The translations under genes were made by a program, and so were the position numbers. This document shows, one piece after another, positions 38,727 through 48,481 of a DNA stretch of 64,000 nt (position 1 is the stretch's first letter; each line of letters opens with the position of its first letter). The notes beneath the pieces are model-generated. The model was not told where the DNA came from and searched no databases. It worked only from the letters and a program-made list of their open reading frames with translations. Where the stretch lies: contig NZ_JAFBDO010000007.1 in NCBI RefSeq assembly GCF_016908295.1, positions 1-64,000 on the forward strand, in the 5' to 3' direction. Source of the DNA: Thalassobacillus pellis (GTDB lineage: Bacteria; Bacillota; Bacilli; Bacillales; Halobacillaceae).

Positions 38727-38767
38727 GAAAAAGCCGCGCTGTGCATTGCATAAGCGTGGCTTTTTTT
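38727..38767 (+). terminator. Terminator after rpmA
   Basis: AAAAAGCCGCGCT pairs with AAGCGTGGCTTTTT (one wobble), followed by a run of seven Ts. Confidence 0.88.
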
Positions 38768-38786
38768 CATCAGGGAATAGCTTTAG

Positions 38787-38815
38787 TTCAGTTAAGATTT
38801 GATTTTTGCTATAAT
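38787..38815 (+). promoter_or_regulatory. Promoter for spo0B-obg
   Basis: TTCAGT (38787-38792), 17-bp spacer, TATAAT (38810-38815) with TG at 38807-38808 (extended -10). Confidence 0.65.
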
Positions 38816-38849
38816 TTTCATAATACCTGACGAGGGAGCGTGGAAGAAT

Positions 38850-40678
<1,829 letters not shown>

Positions 40679-40713
40679 GATATAGAAAGCCTGGTTGTAA
40701 AGGGGACGTGTAC

Positions 40714-41163
40714 ATGGGGAATAAGGAAGAGCATTTTTACCTTGTCAGAAGTGACGTGTTGCCAGAAGCGATGAAAAAGACGATTGAAGCTAAAGCTCTA
40801 TTGGAAGAAGGCAGTGTCAGCTCCATTTTTGAAGCTGTCCAGCGAGTCGACTTGTCCAGGAGTGCTTTTTATAAATATCGCGATGCTGTATATCCTTTCC
40901 AGGAAATGGTGAAAGAGCATATGATAACGTTGTTTTTTCATTTAGAAGATAGAAAAGGGTCGTTATCTAATTTGTTAGGCACAGTTTCAAAAGCCGGCTG
41001 TAATGTCCTGACAATCCACCAGACTATCCCTTTACAAGGAAAGGCAAATGTGACATTATCATTGAATACAGCAGGCAGTTCAATAACGATTGATGAGTTA
41101 ATCAGTAAACTGCAAAAAGTGGATTTTATCAACCGAGTAGAACTGCTAAGTACAGGTGCGTAA
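40714..41163 (+). CDS. pheB: PheB, ACT-domain protein
   Basis: 149 residues, with a C-terminal ACT domain (about 70-147; [35 protein letters not shown]). It lies upstream of pheA as in B. subtilis, where it was once called a chorismate mutase without proof. An amino-acid-sensing role is likely. The start is ATG 40714 behind AAGGGGA. Confidence 0.92.
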   Translation: MGNKEEHFYLVRSDVLPEAMKKTIEAKALLEEGSVSSIFEAVQRVDLSRSAFYKYRDAVYPFQEMVKEHMITLFFHLEDRKGSLSNLLGTVSKAGCNVLTIHQTIPLQGKANVTLSLNTAGSSITIDELISKLQKVDFINRVELLSTGA

Positions 41164-41181
41164 GCCGCAAGGAGGATAACT

Positions 41182-42072
41182 ATGACTGGACAGCAGAAGA
41201 TCGGCTATTTAGGCCCGAAAGGTACATTTACTAAGATGGCGGTGGATGCCTTGTTTGATGGAGGGGAATTCACAAGTTATGAAAACATTCCTGCATGCCT
41301 TGACGCAGTCGAAGAAGGGGAAATCGATATAGGAGTAGTACCACTGGAGAATGCCATTGAGGGTTCAGTGCATTTGACGATTGATTACATGATACATCAT
41401 GTGAACGTTTCCATTGTGGCGGAAATGTCTGTTCCAATCAAACAGCATTTGCTCGTCAAGAAAGATTTTGATGAGAAGCAGGATGTTATTGAAGATATCT
41501 ATTCCCATAGTCATGCAATTGCCCAGTGTCACCAATATTTGCACAAACATTATCCTAATGCCGAAATTCATTATACCTCTTCCACCGGACGGGCGGCGGA
41601 GTTGGTTGCAGGGAGTGAAAAGTCAGGTGCTGCAGTTGGCAATCATCTGGCAGCCGAAGAGTACGGATTGAAAATTTTGACACATGATATTCATGATTAC
41701 GACAATAATCATACAAGGTTCGCCGTGGTTCAAAAACAACCGAAAACCATGAAGATACGTGAACATTTACCCGAGAAGCAGAAAACTACAGTTATGGTTA
41801 CTCTGCCGAAAGATTATGCAGGTGCCCTGCATCAAGTTCTTGCCGCATTCGCCTGGAGAAAAATGAATCTCTCCAAAATTGAATCCAGACCGATGAAGAC
41901 TGGTCTTGGCAATTATTTTTTCCTCATTGACGTTGATCAGCCCTATGACCAGGTATTGTTCCCTGGTGTAGAAGCAGAGTTGGAAGCATTGGGATGTTCT
42001 CTGAAACTGCTTGGCACGTATCCAAGTTATCAATTGAGTGTCCCCACACCATTACTCCAAAAAACAGATTAA
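41182..42072 (+). CDS. pheA: Prephenate dehydratase
   Basis: A 296-residue enzyme that converts prephenate to phenylpyruvate. Catalytic part about 1-190: GYLGPKGTFT, VVPLENAIEGSV and the T-R-F motif in NNHTRFAVV. The regulatory ACT domain (about 205-285) has the ESRP motif (KIESRPMKTG) that binds phenylalanine. AAGGAGGATAAC precedes the ATG. Confidence 0.97.
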   Translation: MTGQQKIGYLGPKGTFTKMAVDALFDGGEFTSYENIPACLDAVEEGEIDIGVVPLENAIEGSVHLTIDYMIHHVNVSIVAEMSVPIKQHLLVKKDFDEKQDVIEDIYSHSHAIAQCHQYLHKHYPNAEIHYTSSTGRAAELVAGSEKSGAAVGNHLAAEEYGLKILTHDIHDYDNNHTRFAVVQKQPKTMKIREHLPEKQKTTVMVTLPKDYAGALHQVLAAFAWRKMNLSKIESRPMKTGLGNYFFLIDVDQPYDQVLFPGVEAELEALGCSLKLLGTYPSYQLSVPTPLLQKTD

Positions 42073-42103
42073 TACCTTTTCTAAGAGGATGAGCAGGTGA
42101 ATC

Positions 42104-42137
42104 AGGTTGTCGATAATAAATCGGCAGCCTTATTTTT
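42104..42137 (+). terminator. Terminator after pheA
   Basis: GGTTGTCGAT pairs with ATCGGCAGCC using G-U pairs, followed by TTATTTTTA. The spacer to safA (42138-42357) contains an A/T-rich stretch with no convincing gene; CATAAGTT at 42293 resembles a sigma-E -10 but has no matching -35. Confidence 0.75.
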
Positions 42138-42357
42138 ATGTTAGAAAATAATATTGGATGGTTGTGGATAATCTTTTTAAGTTTTATCCAGCTGAAAGTC
42201 TGGTTAGTTTTTGGAACTCTCTTTAATCAGGGGCTATGGCCGTCGCAGTTAAAAAAAGTTAGGCATTTTCATCAACCTTTTCCCATTCGATGCATAAGTT
42301 GTTATGAAGAATTCTTGACCAAATCGTTCGATTTGTTTATAGAAGGGAGCTACTAAA

Positions 42358-43626
42358 TTGAGAATTCATGTCGTTCAAAAAGGTGATACGCTTTGGAAAA
42401 TTGCGCAAAAATATGGAGTGGATTTTGAGCAATTAAAGCAGATGAACAGCCAATTATCGAATCCGGATATGATTATGCCAGGGATGAAAATAAAAGTTCC
42501 TCAGGGGACAAAGCAGGTCAAAAAAGAGGCCCCTGCCAAAAAGGAAGCGCCTATTCAGAAACAGCCAAAATATGAGGCGCCTTATAAGAAAGAAACACCT
42601 AAGCCGCTTCCCCAGGTGATGGAGGATGAAAAGGTGAAGGAAAAGCCGATGATGCCAATGCAGCCAATGCAGCCTATCCAGATGCCGATTCAAATGCCGA
42701 TTATGGAACAGCAGATGGAAAATTATTATACAACTTTTCATTTACCACAAATGCCTCAGTTACAACCTGCCAAACCGAAAGAAAAGCCCAAAGAAAAAGT
42801 GAAAGAAAAGGTTGCACCTAAAGCGGTGAAGGAAAAGCCGATGCCAATGCAGCAGGCACCGATGATGCACCCTTGCCCACCGGTGATGCATCCAGTTTAC
42901 TGTCCGCCAATGCCTTGTCCACCTATGCCTTATGAGCATTTAGTACACAGTGAATATCATTGCAATGAAGATGAAAGTTCTTCCTCTCAAATGCCGCAAC
43001 AGGTACAGCCTGCCCAGTATCAACCTGGACCCATGTGGGGACATGGAGAAGAATCTCCGGCAGTGATGGGGCAAGAAGATGATTGCGGATGCGGAGGACC
43101 ACAGCAGCCTATGTACGGAGGCCATTATGGCTCGCAGCAACCTATGTACGGCGGTCACCATGGAGCACAACAGCCGATGTTTGGAGGGCAATTCAGTCCG
43201 CAGTCTCAACAGCAGCCTGGAGGCGGACAGATGATGCCTGGAGGCGGACAGATGATGCCTGGAGGCGGACAGATGATGCCTGGAGGTGGACAGATGATGC
43301 CTGGAGGCGGTCAGATGATGCCTGGAGGTGGACAGATGATGCCTGGAGGTGGTCAGATGATGCCTGGAGGCGGACAGATGATGCCTGGAGGTGGTCAGAT
43401 GATGCCTGGAGGCGGTCAGATGATGCCTGGAGGCGGACAGATGATGCCTGGAGGCGGACAGATGATGCCAGGAGGCGGACAGATGATGCCAGGAGGCGGA
43501 CAGATGATGCCTAATGGCCAACAACAGCCGGGCCAAATGAGTCCATTCGGCAGCTTCAGTGACCAGCAAGGTATGATGAATCCAGGCTATATGCCATATC
43601 AAGATGATTTCGATGACGAAGATTGA
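42358..43626 (+). CDS. safA: SafA, spore coat morphogenetic protein with LysM and long heptapeptide repeats
   Basis: 422 residues. An N-terminal LysM domain (IHVVQKGDTLWKIAQKYG, about 2-48) targets the cortex-coat interface and is needed with SpoVID. A Lys/Pro/Gln/Met-rich middle (about 50-230) contains Cys-Pro stretches (HPCPPVMHPVYCPPMP) and a CGCGG segment. Fourteen PGGGQMM repeats (about 287-384) follow, then a short acidic tail. The start is TTG 42358 behind AAGGGAG. B. subtilis SafA is 387 residues and lacks such a perfect repeat. The partner gene spoVID is at 18.3 kb. Confidence 0.9.
   Translation: MRIHVVQKGDTLWKIAQKYGVDFEQLKQMNSQLSNPDMIMPGMKIKVPQGTKQVKKEAPAKKEAPIQKQPKYEAPYKKETPKPLPQVMEDEKVKEKPMMPMQPMQPIQMPIQMPIMEQQMENYYTTFHLPQMPQLQPAKPKEKPKEKVKEKVAPKAVKEKPMPMQQAPMMHPCPPVMHPVYCPPMPCPPMPYEHLVHSEYHCNEDESSSSQMPQQVQPAQYQPGPMWGHGEESPAVMGQEDDCGCGGPQQPMYGGHYGSQQPMYGGHHGAQQPMFGGQFSPQSQQQPGGGQMMPGGGQMMPGGGQMMPGGGQMMPGGGQMMPGGGQMMPGGGQMMPGGGQMMPGGGQMMPGGGQMMPGGGQMMPGGGQMMPGGGQMMPGGGQMMPNGQQQPGQMSPFGSFSDQQGMMNPGYMPYQDDFDDED
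43216..43509 (+). repeat. Fourteen in-frame 21-bp tandem repeats in safA
   Basis: Fourteen uninterrupted copies of a 21-bp unit (CCT GGA GGC GGA CAG ATG ATG and third-base variants) encode PGGGQMM. Copies differ only at wobble positions (GGC/GGT, GGA/GGT, CCT/CCA), which shows purifying selection on the peptide and makes the tract prone to slippage without frameshift. Confidence 0.97.
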
Positions 43627-43631
43627 TTTGA

Positions 43632-43665
43632 AAGGCGATTCCCAAATGAATCGCCTTCTTTCCTT
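43632..43665 (+). terminator. Terminator-like hairpin after safA containing the next start codon
   Basis: AAGGCGATT (43632-43640) and AATCGCCTT (43649-43657) form a perfect 9-bp stem with an 8-nt loop, followed by CTTTCCTTTTT. The ATG of the downstream kinase-like gene (43646) lies in the loop and its weak ribosome-binding site in the left arm. Confidence 0.65.
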
Positions 43666-44575
43666 TTTAAGAGATTATGGCGGTATTGAACTGCTGGAAA
43701 TTAACAAAATTAAGGACCACGTTTACCGGGTGAAGATGGAAAACGATAAGATATTCGCTTTAAAGTGCTTTCCGAACCGCAAGAAATTAGAGCATCAACA
43801 GCAATTTTTCAAGCAGTGGAAAGAGGCGGATAAATTTGCTGCACCATCTCTGCCGTTTCCAAATGGAGAATGGATAATCACCGATAAGATGGGGAATTGG
43901 GGGCTATTTGAATGGATAAATGGACATCATCTGAGTTTTAGAAGTCATCATGAAAGGGAAAAGGCAGCGGAGATACTAGCGAAATTTCACATTAGTACAG
44001 AGGGCATAAAAAATCCTTTGATTCTGCGAGAGCCTCTTTATCTCAAATGGGAAAAGCGCCTTCAGGAATTTGAGCAGACTCGTCCTGGTTTTTGCTATTA
44101 CGGAAAAGAGCACCTGTTTGAACAAATGGTTAAAACAACCCGGAAAACACTGAAAGACTTCCGATATCAGGACTGGGGGAGAGTGGAAGAAGACTCTTGG
44201 AACCGTAAAGCATGGAATCATGGTGATGTAGCCCACCATAATTTTATTTTCACACCTGAGGGTAAAGTTAAGCTTATCGATTTTGATCTCCTTCATATGG
44301 GTCCGGAATTGTATGATCAAATACAGTTGGGCCAGCGTTTTCTCCCCTATACGAACCATTCCCGCTTGGAAGTGTTAAGGTATTTTCAGACAGTTAGATG
44401 GAAAAAGGAATGGCTGAAAGGGATGCTGGTACCTTGTGATCTGTTACGTGAATGGCTATTTATTTATCGTAAAAGAAATATGGGAAGCAAAGAGCTTGAA
44501 GCTTGTTCTGAATGGCTGGAAACAGCTTGGGAAAAAAGGCGTTTATTTGTTGAAAAAGTTCAGCTTATGCTATGA
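43646..44575 (+). CDS. Spore-coat-kinase-like protein (CotS/CotI type) with intact catalytic residues
   Basis: 309 residues with the aminoglycoside-phosphotransferase-like kinase fold. ATP lysine region KIFALKCF (about 34-41), catalytic loop WNHGDVAHHNFIF and metal motif LIDFDLLHMGPELYD. Unlike YsxE in this window, the catalytic aspartates are present. ATG 43646 is chosen as the best family-like start; ATG 43613 and ATG 43604 inside safA are possible alternatives, and none has a strong ribosome-binding site. The place after safA suggests a coat-related substrate, which is inference. It ends 36 nt before nadE. Confidence 0.8.
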   Translation: MNRLLSFLRDYGGIELLEINKIKDHVYRVKMENDKIFALKCFPNRKKLEHQQQFFKQWKEADKFAAPSLPFPNGEWIITDKMGNWGLFEWINGHHLSFRSHHEREKAAEILAKFHISTEGIKNPLILREPLYLKWEKRLQEFEQTRPGFCYYGKEHLFEQMVKTTRKTLKDFRYQDWGRVEEDSWNRKAWNHGDVAHHNFIFTPEGKVKLIDFDLLHMGPELYDQIQLGQRFLPYTNHSRLEVLRYFQTVRWKKEWLKGMLVPCDLLREWLFIYRKRNMGSKELEACSEWLETAWEKRRLFVEKVQLML

Positions 44576-44610
44576 TAAATAATCATGTTTGTGAAAGGAA
44601 GAACTTTTTC

Positions 44611-45354
44611 ATGGAGAAACAAGTGAACCATTTAGTCGACTGGCTCAAACAAAAAGCAGAACAAGCAAACGTGGATGGACTGTTAGTAGGTGTCAGTGGA
44701 GGAATAGATTCAGCAGTCGTCGCCAATCTGATCAAGCGTGCTTTCCCGGAGAATTCCCTTGGAGCAATCATGCCATGTAAAAGTGGAGTTGATGATGAAC
44801 AGCATGCCAACTCAGTAATAGACGCATGTGGGATTGACGCAGTTAAAATAGATCTGACTGACGCTCATGATGTAATGTTTTCCACAATCAAAATGCAGTT
44901 GGAGAAAAAGAATGCATGGAATGAAAAGCAAGCCAAGCTGGCAGACGCCAACTTACGTGCACGGCTTCGCATGAGTACGTTGTATAGCCTGGCAACGAAT
45001 TACCGTTATTTAGTGGTAGGTACTGATAATGCCGCCGAATGGTATACCGGTTATTTCACAAAATATGGGGACGGCGGGGTTGATCTTGTCCCATTGGTGA
45101 ACTTTACCAAAGGGGAAGTAAGGGAAATGGCTCGCTTTCTGGATGTGCCAACAGATGTAATAGACAAAAAGCCTAGTGCAGGGCTCTGGGAAGGTCAGAC
45201 CGACGAAAATGAGATGGGCACGACTTATGATATGATCGATAAGCATTTGAAAGGTGAACCGGTTCCAGAAAAGGATAGAGAAATCATCGAGCGACTGCAT
45301 GCCCGGTCTGCTCATAAACGTGAGTTGGCAGCAGCACCACCAAAAATCAGGTAG
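44611..45354 (+). CDS. nadE: NH3-dependent NAD+ synthetase
   Basis: A 247-residue enzyme that amidates nicotinic acid adenine dinucleotide. ATP pyrophosphatase loop GVSGGIDSAVV (about 29-39). It lacks a glutaminase domain, so ammonia is the nitrogen donor. GTDNAAEWYTGYFTKYGDGG and KKPSAGLWEGQTDE (substrate loop) are family marks. The start is ATG 44611 behind AAAGGAAGAA; an upstream in-frame ATG at 44572 overlaps the preceding gene. Confidence 0.96.
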   Translation: MEKQVNHLVDWLKQKAEQANVDGLLVGVSGGIDSAVVANLIKRAFPENSLGAIMPCKSGVDDEQHANSVIDACGIDAVKIDLTDAHDVMFSTIKMQLEKKNAWNEKQAKLADANLRARLRMSTLYSLATNYRYLVVGTDNAAEWYTGYFTKYGDGGVDLVPLVNFTKGEVREMARFLDVPTDVIDKKPSAGLWEGQTDENEMGTTYDMIDKHLKGEPVPEKDREIIERLHARSAHKRELAAAPPKIR

Positions 45355-45373
45355 TGGTTTATTTTTACAGACT

Positions 45374-45418
45374 AAAAAAATCTCCTTGAACCAAGATAAG
45401 GGAAAAGGAGGTTTTTTT
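45374..45418 (+). terminator. Terminator-like hairpin that buries the yhcN ribosome-binding site
   Basis: The left arm 45374-45387 (seven As then TCTCCTT) pairs over 14 bp (one G-U) with 45405-45418 (AAGGAGG then seven Ts), loop 17 nt. The right arm holds the yhcN ribosome-binding site and ends one base before its ATG. It can serve as terminator for nadE. CAGACTA at 45368-45374 matches six of seven bases of a sigma-G -10; no clear -35 was found. Confidence 0.7.
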
Positions 45419-45985
45419 ATGTGGAAGAAACCATTGACTGGCTTTGTATTTTTATTAGTAATAACCTCTGGCTGTAATACTGCTGATGAGACCCGGCAGG
45501 AGGACCAGCAGAACATATATGAGTCCGTAACAGATGACAGGGAACAAGGGGTACAACAGGATTATCGACCACGACACGGAGCGCCTAATTTGTTTAAGCA
45601 GGAAGAAGAAGAGGAAATGAAGAACGCAGAACACGAAAAAACCAACAGGGGACATGATAATGATTTTTATAATGAACAATCCCTGGCAATTACAAGAGAA
45701 GTAAATGAGATGAAAGAAGTTGTGATGACTCAGGCTATTGCGACGGAGAACAGAGTAATGGTTGCTGTCATGCTGGATCCTTATTCCCGTAGAGACCGTT
45801 CCGTTAAGCGGTTGATCAGAGAGAGAGTAGATGCAATGACAGATGTCGAAGAGATATATGTGTATACAAATTACAGCAAATGGGATGAAATGAAAAACCT
45901 GAATGCCCGTGTACGTGCAGCCCAGGCACCTGAAAAAGTGAAAGAAGAAATCAATCAATTTCTTAAACGTTTTCAGCCTGAATAA
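45419..45985 (+). CDS. yhcN: YhcN/YlaJ-type sporulation lipoprotein
   Basis: 188 residues. A short signal peptide ends in the lipobox ITSGC with C19. The mature part has an acidic linker and a C-terminal YhcN/YlaJ domain (about 95-185; MVAVMLDPYSRRDRSVKRLI, VEEIYVYTNYSKWDEM). In B. subtilis YhcN is a forespore lipoprotein of the inner spore membrane. AAAAGGAGG lies 7 nt before ATG 45419. The exact paralogue (YhcN or YlaJ) cannot be separated by eye. Confidence 0.82.
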   Translation: MWKKPLTGFVFLLVITSGCNTADETRQEDQQNIYESVTDDREQGVQQDYRPRHGAPNLFKQEEEEEMKNAEHEKTNRGHDNDFYNEQSLAITREVNEMKEVVMTQAIATENRVMVAVMLDPYSRRDRSVKRLIRERVDAMTDVEEIYVYTNYSKWDEMKNLNARVRAAQAPEKVKEEINQFLKRFQPE

Positions 45986-46000
45986 GCCGCTTAAGACACC

Positions 46001-46029
46001 TTCAAGCAGTTCCTATATTATGGTATAGT
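46001..46029 (+). promoter_or_regulatory. Promoter for yebC
   Basis: TTCAAG (46001-46006), 17-bp spacer, TATAGT (46024-46029) preceded by TG at 46021-46022 (extended -10). Confidence 0.6.
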
Positions 46030-46070
46030 AACATGGAGTGATTATTTGTTTGAAGGAGAGGAGAATGTCC

Positions 46071-46832
46071 ATGGCTGGTCATTCTAAGTGGAAGAATATA
46101 CAAAGAAGGAAAAATGCCCAGGATGCCAAACGGGGTAAAGTATTCATGAAAATGGCACGTGAAATTTTCGTTGCTGCCAAGCAGGGCGGGGGCGATACAG
46201 AAACCAATGCTGCTCTTCGACTGGCTGTCGATAAAGCGAAGGCGCACAATATGCCCCACGATAATATTGATCGTGCAATCAAAAAGGCAACTGGGGACTT
46301 AGACGGAGTTAATTATGAAGAATTCACATACGAAGGATATGGTCCTGGCGGCGTGGCTGTTATGGTTAAGGTGCTGACCGATAATAAAAACAGGACAGCC
46401 GCCGATGTCCGCCATGCTTTTAATAAGAACGATGGAAACCTCGGGGAAAATGGGTGTGTATCTTACCTGTTTGATCGGAAAGGATTTCTGGTTGTTAACC
46501 GGGAAAGCCATGAAGTCGATGAAGAGAGTATGCTTTTGGAAGTTATCGAAGCCGGGGCAGATGAAATGGAAACAAGTGAGGATGCATACGAAATCTATAC
46601 AGAAGCAGAAAATTTTACTGAGGTAAAGAACAGTCTCGAAAATAGCGGGTTCTCGTTTGAAACTGCAGAGATAACGATGTTTCCTCAGACTTACACTTCC
46701 TTAGGGGAGGACGACACGGCAAAAATGCTGAAATTGATTGATACGCTAGAAGATAATGATGATGTGCAGGACATCTATCATAACCTGGAAGCGAATGAAG
46801 AAATGATTGAAAACTTAACTTCCTCTAATTAA
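46071..46832 (+). CDS. yebC: YebC/TACO1-family protein
   Basis: 253 residues, beginning [20 protein letters not shown] as in the family. Members act as DNA-binding regulators or, as shown more recently for YebC, help ribosomes at proline-rich stretches. [27 protein letters not shown] and [11 protein letters not shown] are conserved blocks. ATG 46071 is preferred; ATG 46065 would add two residues and shares the GAAGGAGAGGAG ribosome-binding site. Confidence 0.94.
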   Translation: MAGHSKWKNIQRRKNAQDAKRGKVFMKMAREIFVAAKQGGGDTETNAALRLAVDKAKAHNMPHDNIDRAIKKATGDLDGVNYEEFTYEGYGPGGVAVMVKVLTDNKNRTAADVRHAFNKNDGNLGENGCVSYLFDRKGFLVVNRESHEVDEESMLLEVIEAGADEMETSEDAYEIYTEAENFTEVKNSLENSGFSFETAEITMFPQTYTSLGEDDTAKMLKLIDTLEDNDDVQDIYHNLEANEEMIENLTSSN

Positions 46833-46833
46833 T

Positions 46834-46882
46834 CATAATAGCTTCTATTTCTGGGCAAACTGGAAATAGAAGTTATTTTTTT
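46834..46882 (+). terminator. yebC terminator overlapping a sigma-G-like -10 for bofC
   Basis: 46838-46851 (ATAGCTTCTATTTC) pairs over 14 bp with 46863-46876, followed by a T run. CATAATA at 46834-46840 is a full match to the sigma-G -10 consensus (CATWMTA). A GAAAA at 46809-46813 resembles the -35 but at 20 bp instead of about 18. A transcript starting near 46847 would begin inside the left arm and could not form the full terminator. Confidence 0.6.
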
Positions 46883-46898
46883 ATGAAGAGGTGATACA

Positions 46899-47450
46899 AT
46901 GAAAATACTGATAAGAACCTTAGTTATCACATTACTTCTAACGGGTGCAGTGATATATAAAAACGTTGGCGGAGAAAGGTTTTCAGGGGAAGCTGCTGAG
47001 AAAACGGAATATAAAAAGGAGTCTGCCTCCCTGGTTGCCAGTCAGCCACTGGAAGTTAAAGTTACTACCAAAACTATTTATCTTGATGGTAACAGCGAAG
47101 TGGAAGAAAAGATGGAAACGATCTGGTCTATGGAAGATTTCTGGGCAGCTTATGAAGGTTGGACATTACTGGAACAAGGGGAAGGGTATTTAAAGTTTGA
47201 AAAAAGGGTAGACGATTTGTCACCAGAAGTAAAGGCAGATGGATACTTTGGCATAGATTTAAACAATCAACTAACAATTTTCATTGGACGCCCGGCACAT
47301 GGTAAGGCCGTTGAATCATTCTTCCCGCTGCCAGTAAATACACTGGAAAGCTGGCGTATGAAAGATTTGAAGAATGGTATCAAAATTACTGATAAAGAGC
47401 AATTCCGGGCAGTTGTCAAAACCTATACCAAACTAGCTCAAAAAAGATAG
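46899..47450 (+). CDS. bofC: BofC, forespore regulator of the sigma-K checkpoint
   Basis: 183 residues (B. subtilis 170). An N-terminal signal or membrane segment (LIRTLVITLLLTGAVIY) is followed by a secreted domain (LEVKVTTKTIYLDG, GYFGIDLNNQLTIFIGRP, FFPLPVNTLES). BofC restrains the SpoIVB protease, which triggers SpoIVFB processing of pro-sigma-K. AGAGGTGATAC precedes the ATG. The gene is followed by ruvAB, as in B. subtilis. Confidence 0.9.
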   Translation: MKILIRTLVITLLLTGAVIYKNVGGERFSGEAAEKTEYKKESASLVASQPLEVKVTTKTIYLDGNSEVEEKMETIWSMEDFWAAYEGWTLLEQGEGYLKFEKRVDDLSPEVKADGYFGIDLNNQLTIFIGRPAHGKAVESFFPLPVNTLESWRMKDLKNGIKITDKEQFRAVVKTYTKLAQKR

Positions 47451-47517
47451 AAGCCACACAAATTATAAAGGTCACTGAAAACACAAAGGATTAAAATAGT
47501 TATGTTTTTAATAAAAC

Positions 47518-47570
47518 GGGGCTGTCCCATAAGTCTGAAATAGACTTACGGGCAGCCCTTTGTTTTTTTT
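47518..47570 (+). terminator. Terminator after bofC
   Basis: GGGCTG..CC..TAAGTCT pairs with AGACTTA..GGGCAGCCC (about 16 bp with small internal mismatch), followed by TTTGTTTTTTTT. The sequence GGGGCTGTCCCATAAG resembles ends of some insertion sequences, but no transposase is near. Confidence 0.85.
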
Positions 47571-47589
47571 GTTGATACCCGCCTTAGAG

Positions 47590-47660
47590 AGTGATTTACT
47601 AGACCAAGTCAGCTTTAGGCCTTGCTCACGGCAAGCATCCGCCGGCACGCAATAAGCGTG
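47590..47660 (+). repeat. Dispersed structured intergenic repeat, copy 2 (degraded)
   Basis: Partial match to the right half of the copies at 10981 and 59397: GACCAAGTCAGCTTTAGGCC, then CACGGCAAGCATCC. The left half is missing or diverged. The 47451-47845 spacer holds this, the bofC terminator and the ruvAB promoter, but no gene. Confidence 0.5.
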
Positions 47661-47770
47661 AATCAAAAACAAGATTTCAAGGTTCTCTTGAAGTATAAAG
47701 AGCATTTCCGCGGCCCTTGTGGTTCTTTCTATGCGAGATTCCCATGAGTATTCAATCTCGTAGACTTTTG

Positions 47771-47800
47771 TTAGTCGAACATGTGCTTGTGTGATACAAT
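47771..47800 (+). promoter_or_regulatory. ruvAB promoter with LexA (DinR) box
   Basis: TACAAT (47795-47800) with TG at 47792-47793 forms an extended -10. CGAACATGTGCTTG at 47776-47789 matches the B. subtilis LexA consensus CGAACRNRYGTTYC at all but two informative positions and lies just before the -10. ruvAB belongs to the SOS regulon in B. subtilis. Confidence 0.65.
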
Positions 47801-47845
47801 ATTACAAGAGAAATCGACTATGTAATTTGGGAAAGGAAAGACAAC

Positions 47846-48466
47846 ATGATTTCATATTTACGGGGAAAATTGACAGACATAGATGATGATAGTGTAATCA
47901 TAGAAGCTTATGGGGTTGGTTATGATGTCATTTGTGCAAACCCATTTGCCTTCCAGGAATTTGAGCAAAAAGAAGTGAAAATCTATACATACCATTACGT
48001 CAGAGAAGATATCCAATCTTTATACGGTTTTAAAAAAAGTGAGGATAAAGCCTTGTTTTCAAAGCTCCTTAATGTCTCAGGAATTGGGCCGAAAGGGGCT
48101 TTGGCCATTCTTGCATCGGTTAGTGTGCCTGAATTTGTAGCAGCTGTCGAGCAGGAGGATGAGAAGTTCTTGACTAGATTCCCTGGAGTCGGAAAGAAAA
48201 CAGCCAGACAGATGATTCTGGATTTGAAAGGTAAATTAGTGGCATGGCTGCCAGATAAGGAAAACGAGGCCTCATTATTTTATGAAGAAGATGGCTCTCC
48301 TAGTGCGCGCAGGGAGGCTGTCGAAGAAGCACTCGAAGCAATGAAGGCATTAGGGTATTCCGATAAAGAGCTGAAGTCGCTCCGACCTGCATTAGCTAAA
48401 GAGAAGCTGGACAACGTGGACGATTTTGTCCGAAAAGGCCTTCAGCTTATGATGAAAAATGGCTAG
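47846..48466 (+). CDS. ruvA: RuvA, Holliday junction-binding subunit
   Basis: 206 residues. N-terminal OB fold (about 1-62; MISYLRGKLTDIDDDSVIIE), two helix-hairpin-helix motifs (LLNVSGIGPKGALAIL and RFPGVGKKTARQMILDL) and a C-terminal RuvB-binding domain (about 150-206). It holds the four-way junction open for branch migration. Confidence 0.97.
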   Translation: MISYLRGKLTDIDDDSVIIEAYGVGYDVICANPFAFQEFEQKEVKIYTYHYVREDIQSLYGFKKSEDKALFSKLLNVSGIGPKGALAILASVSVPEFVAAVEQEDEKFLTRFPGVGKKTARQMILDLKGKLVAWLPDKENEASLFYEEDGSPSARREAVEEALEAMKALGYSDKELKSLRPALAKEKLDNVDDFVRKGLQLMMKNG

Positions 48467-48481
48467 AGAGGAGGGGAGTAA

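Noticed and set aside
42263-42300. Sigma-E promoter for safA
   Set aside because: GCATTTT and CATAAGTT are present but 23 bp apart instead of about 14.
42138-42356. 72-codon frame between pheA and safA
   Set aside because: It starts right at the pheA terminator T tract without a ribosome-binding site; composition follows an A/T-rich spacer.
43216-43509. CRISPR-like array
   Set aside because: The units are contiguous 21-bp in-frame coding repeats with no spacers and no cas genes nearby.
42940-43602. Long open frames on both strands opposite and within the safA repeat
   Set aside because: They are created by the 21-bp periodicity of the repeat (RRTDDAW and RHHLTTS-type monotony), not independent genes.
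47518-47560. Insertion-sequence terminus (GGGGCTGTCCCATAAG)
   Set aside because: It forms a hairpin with a T tract right after bofC, which fits a terminator; no transposase or second end is present.
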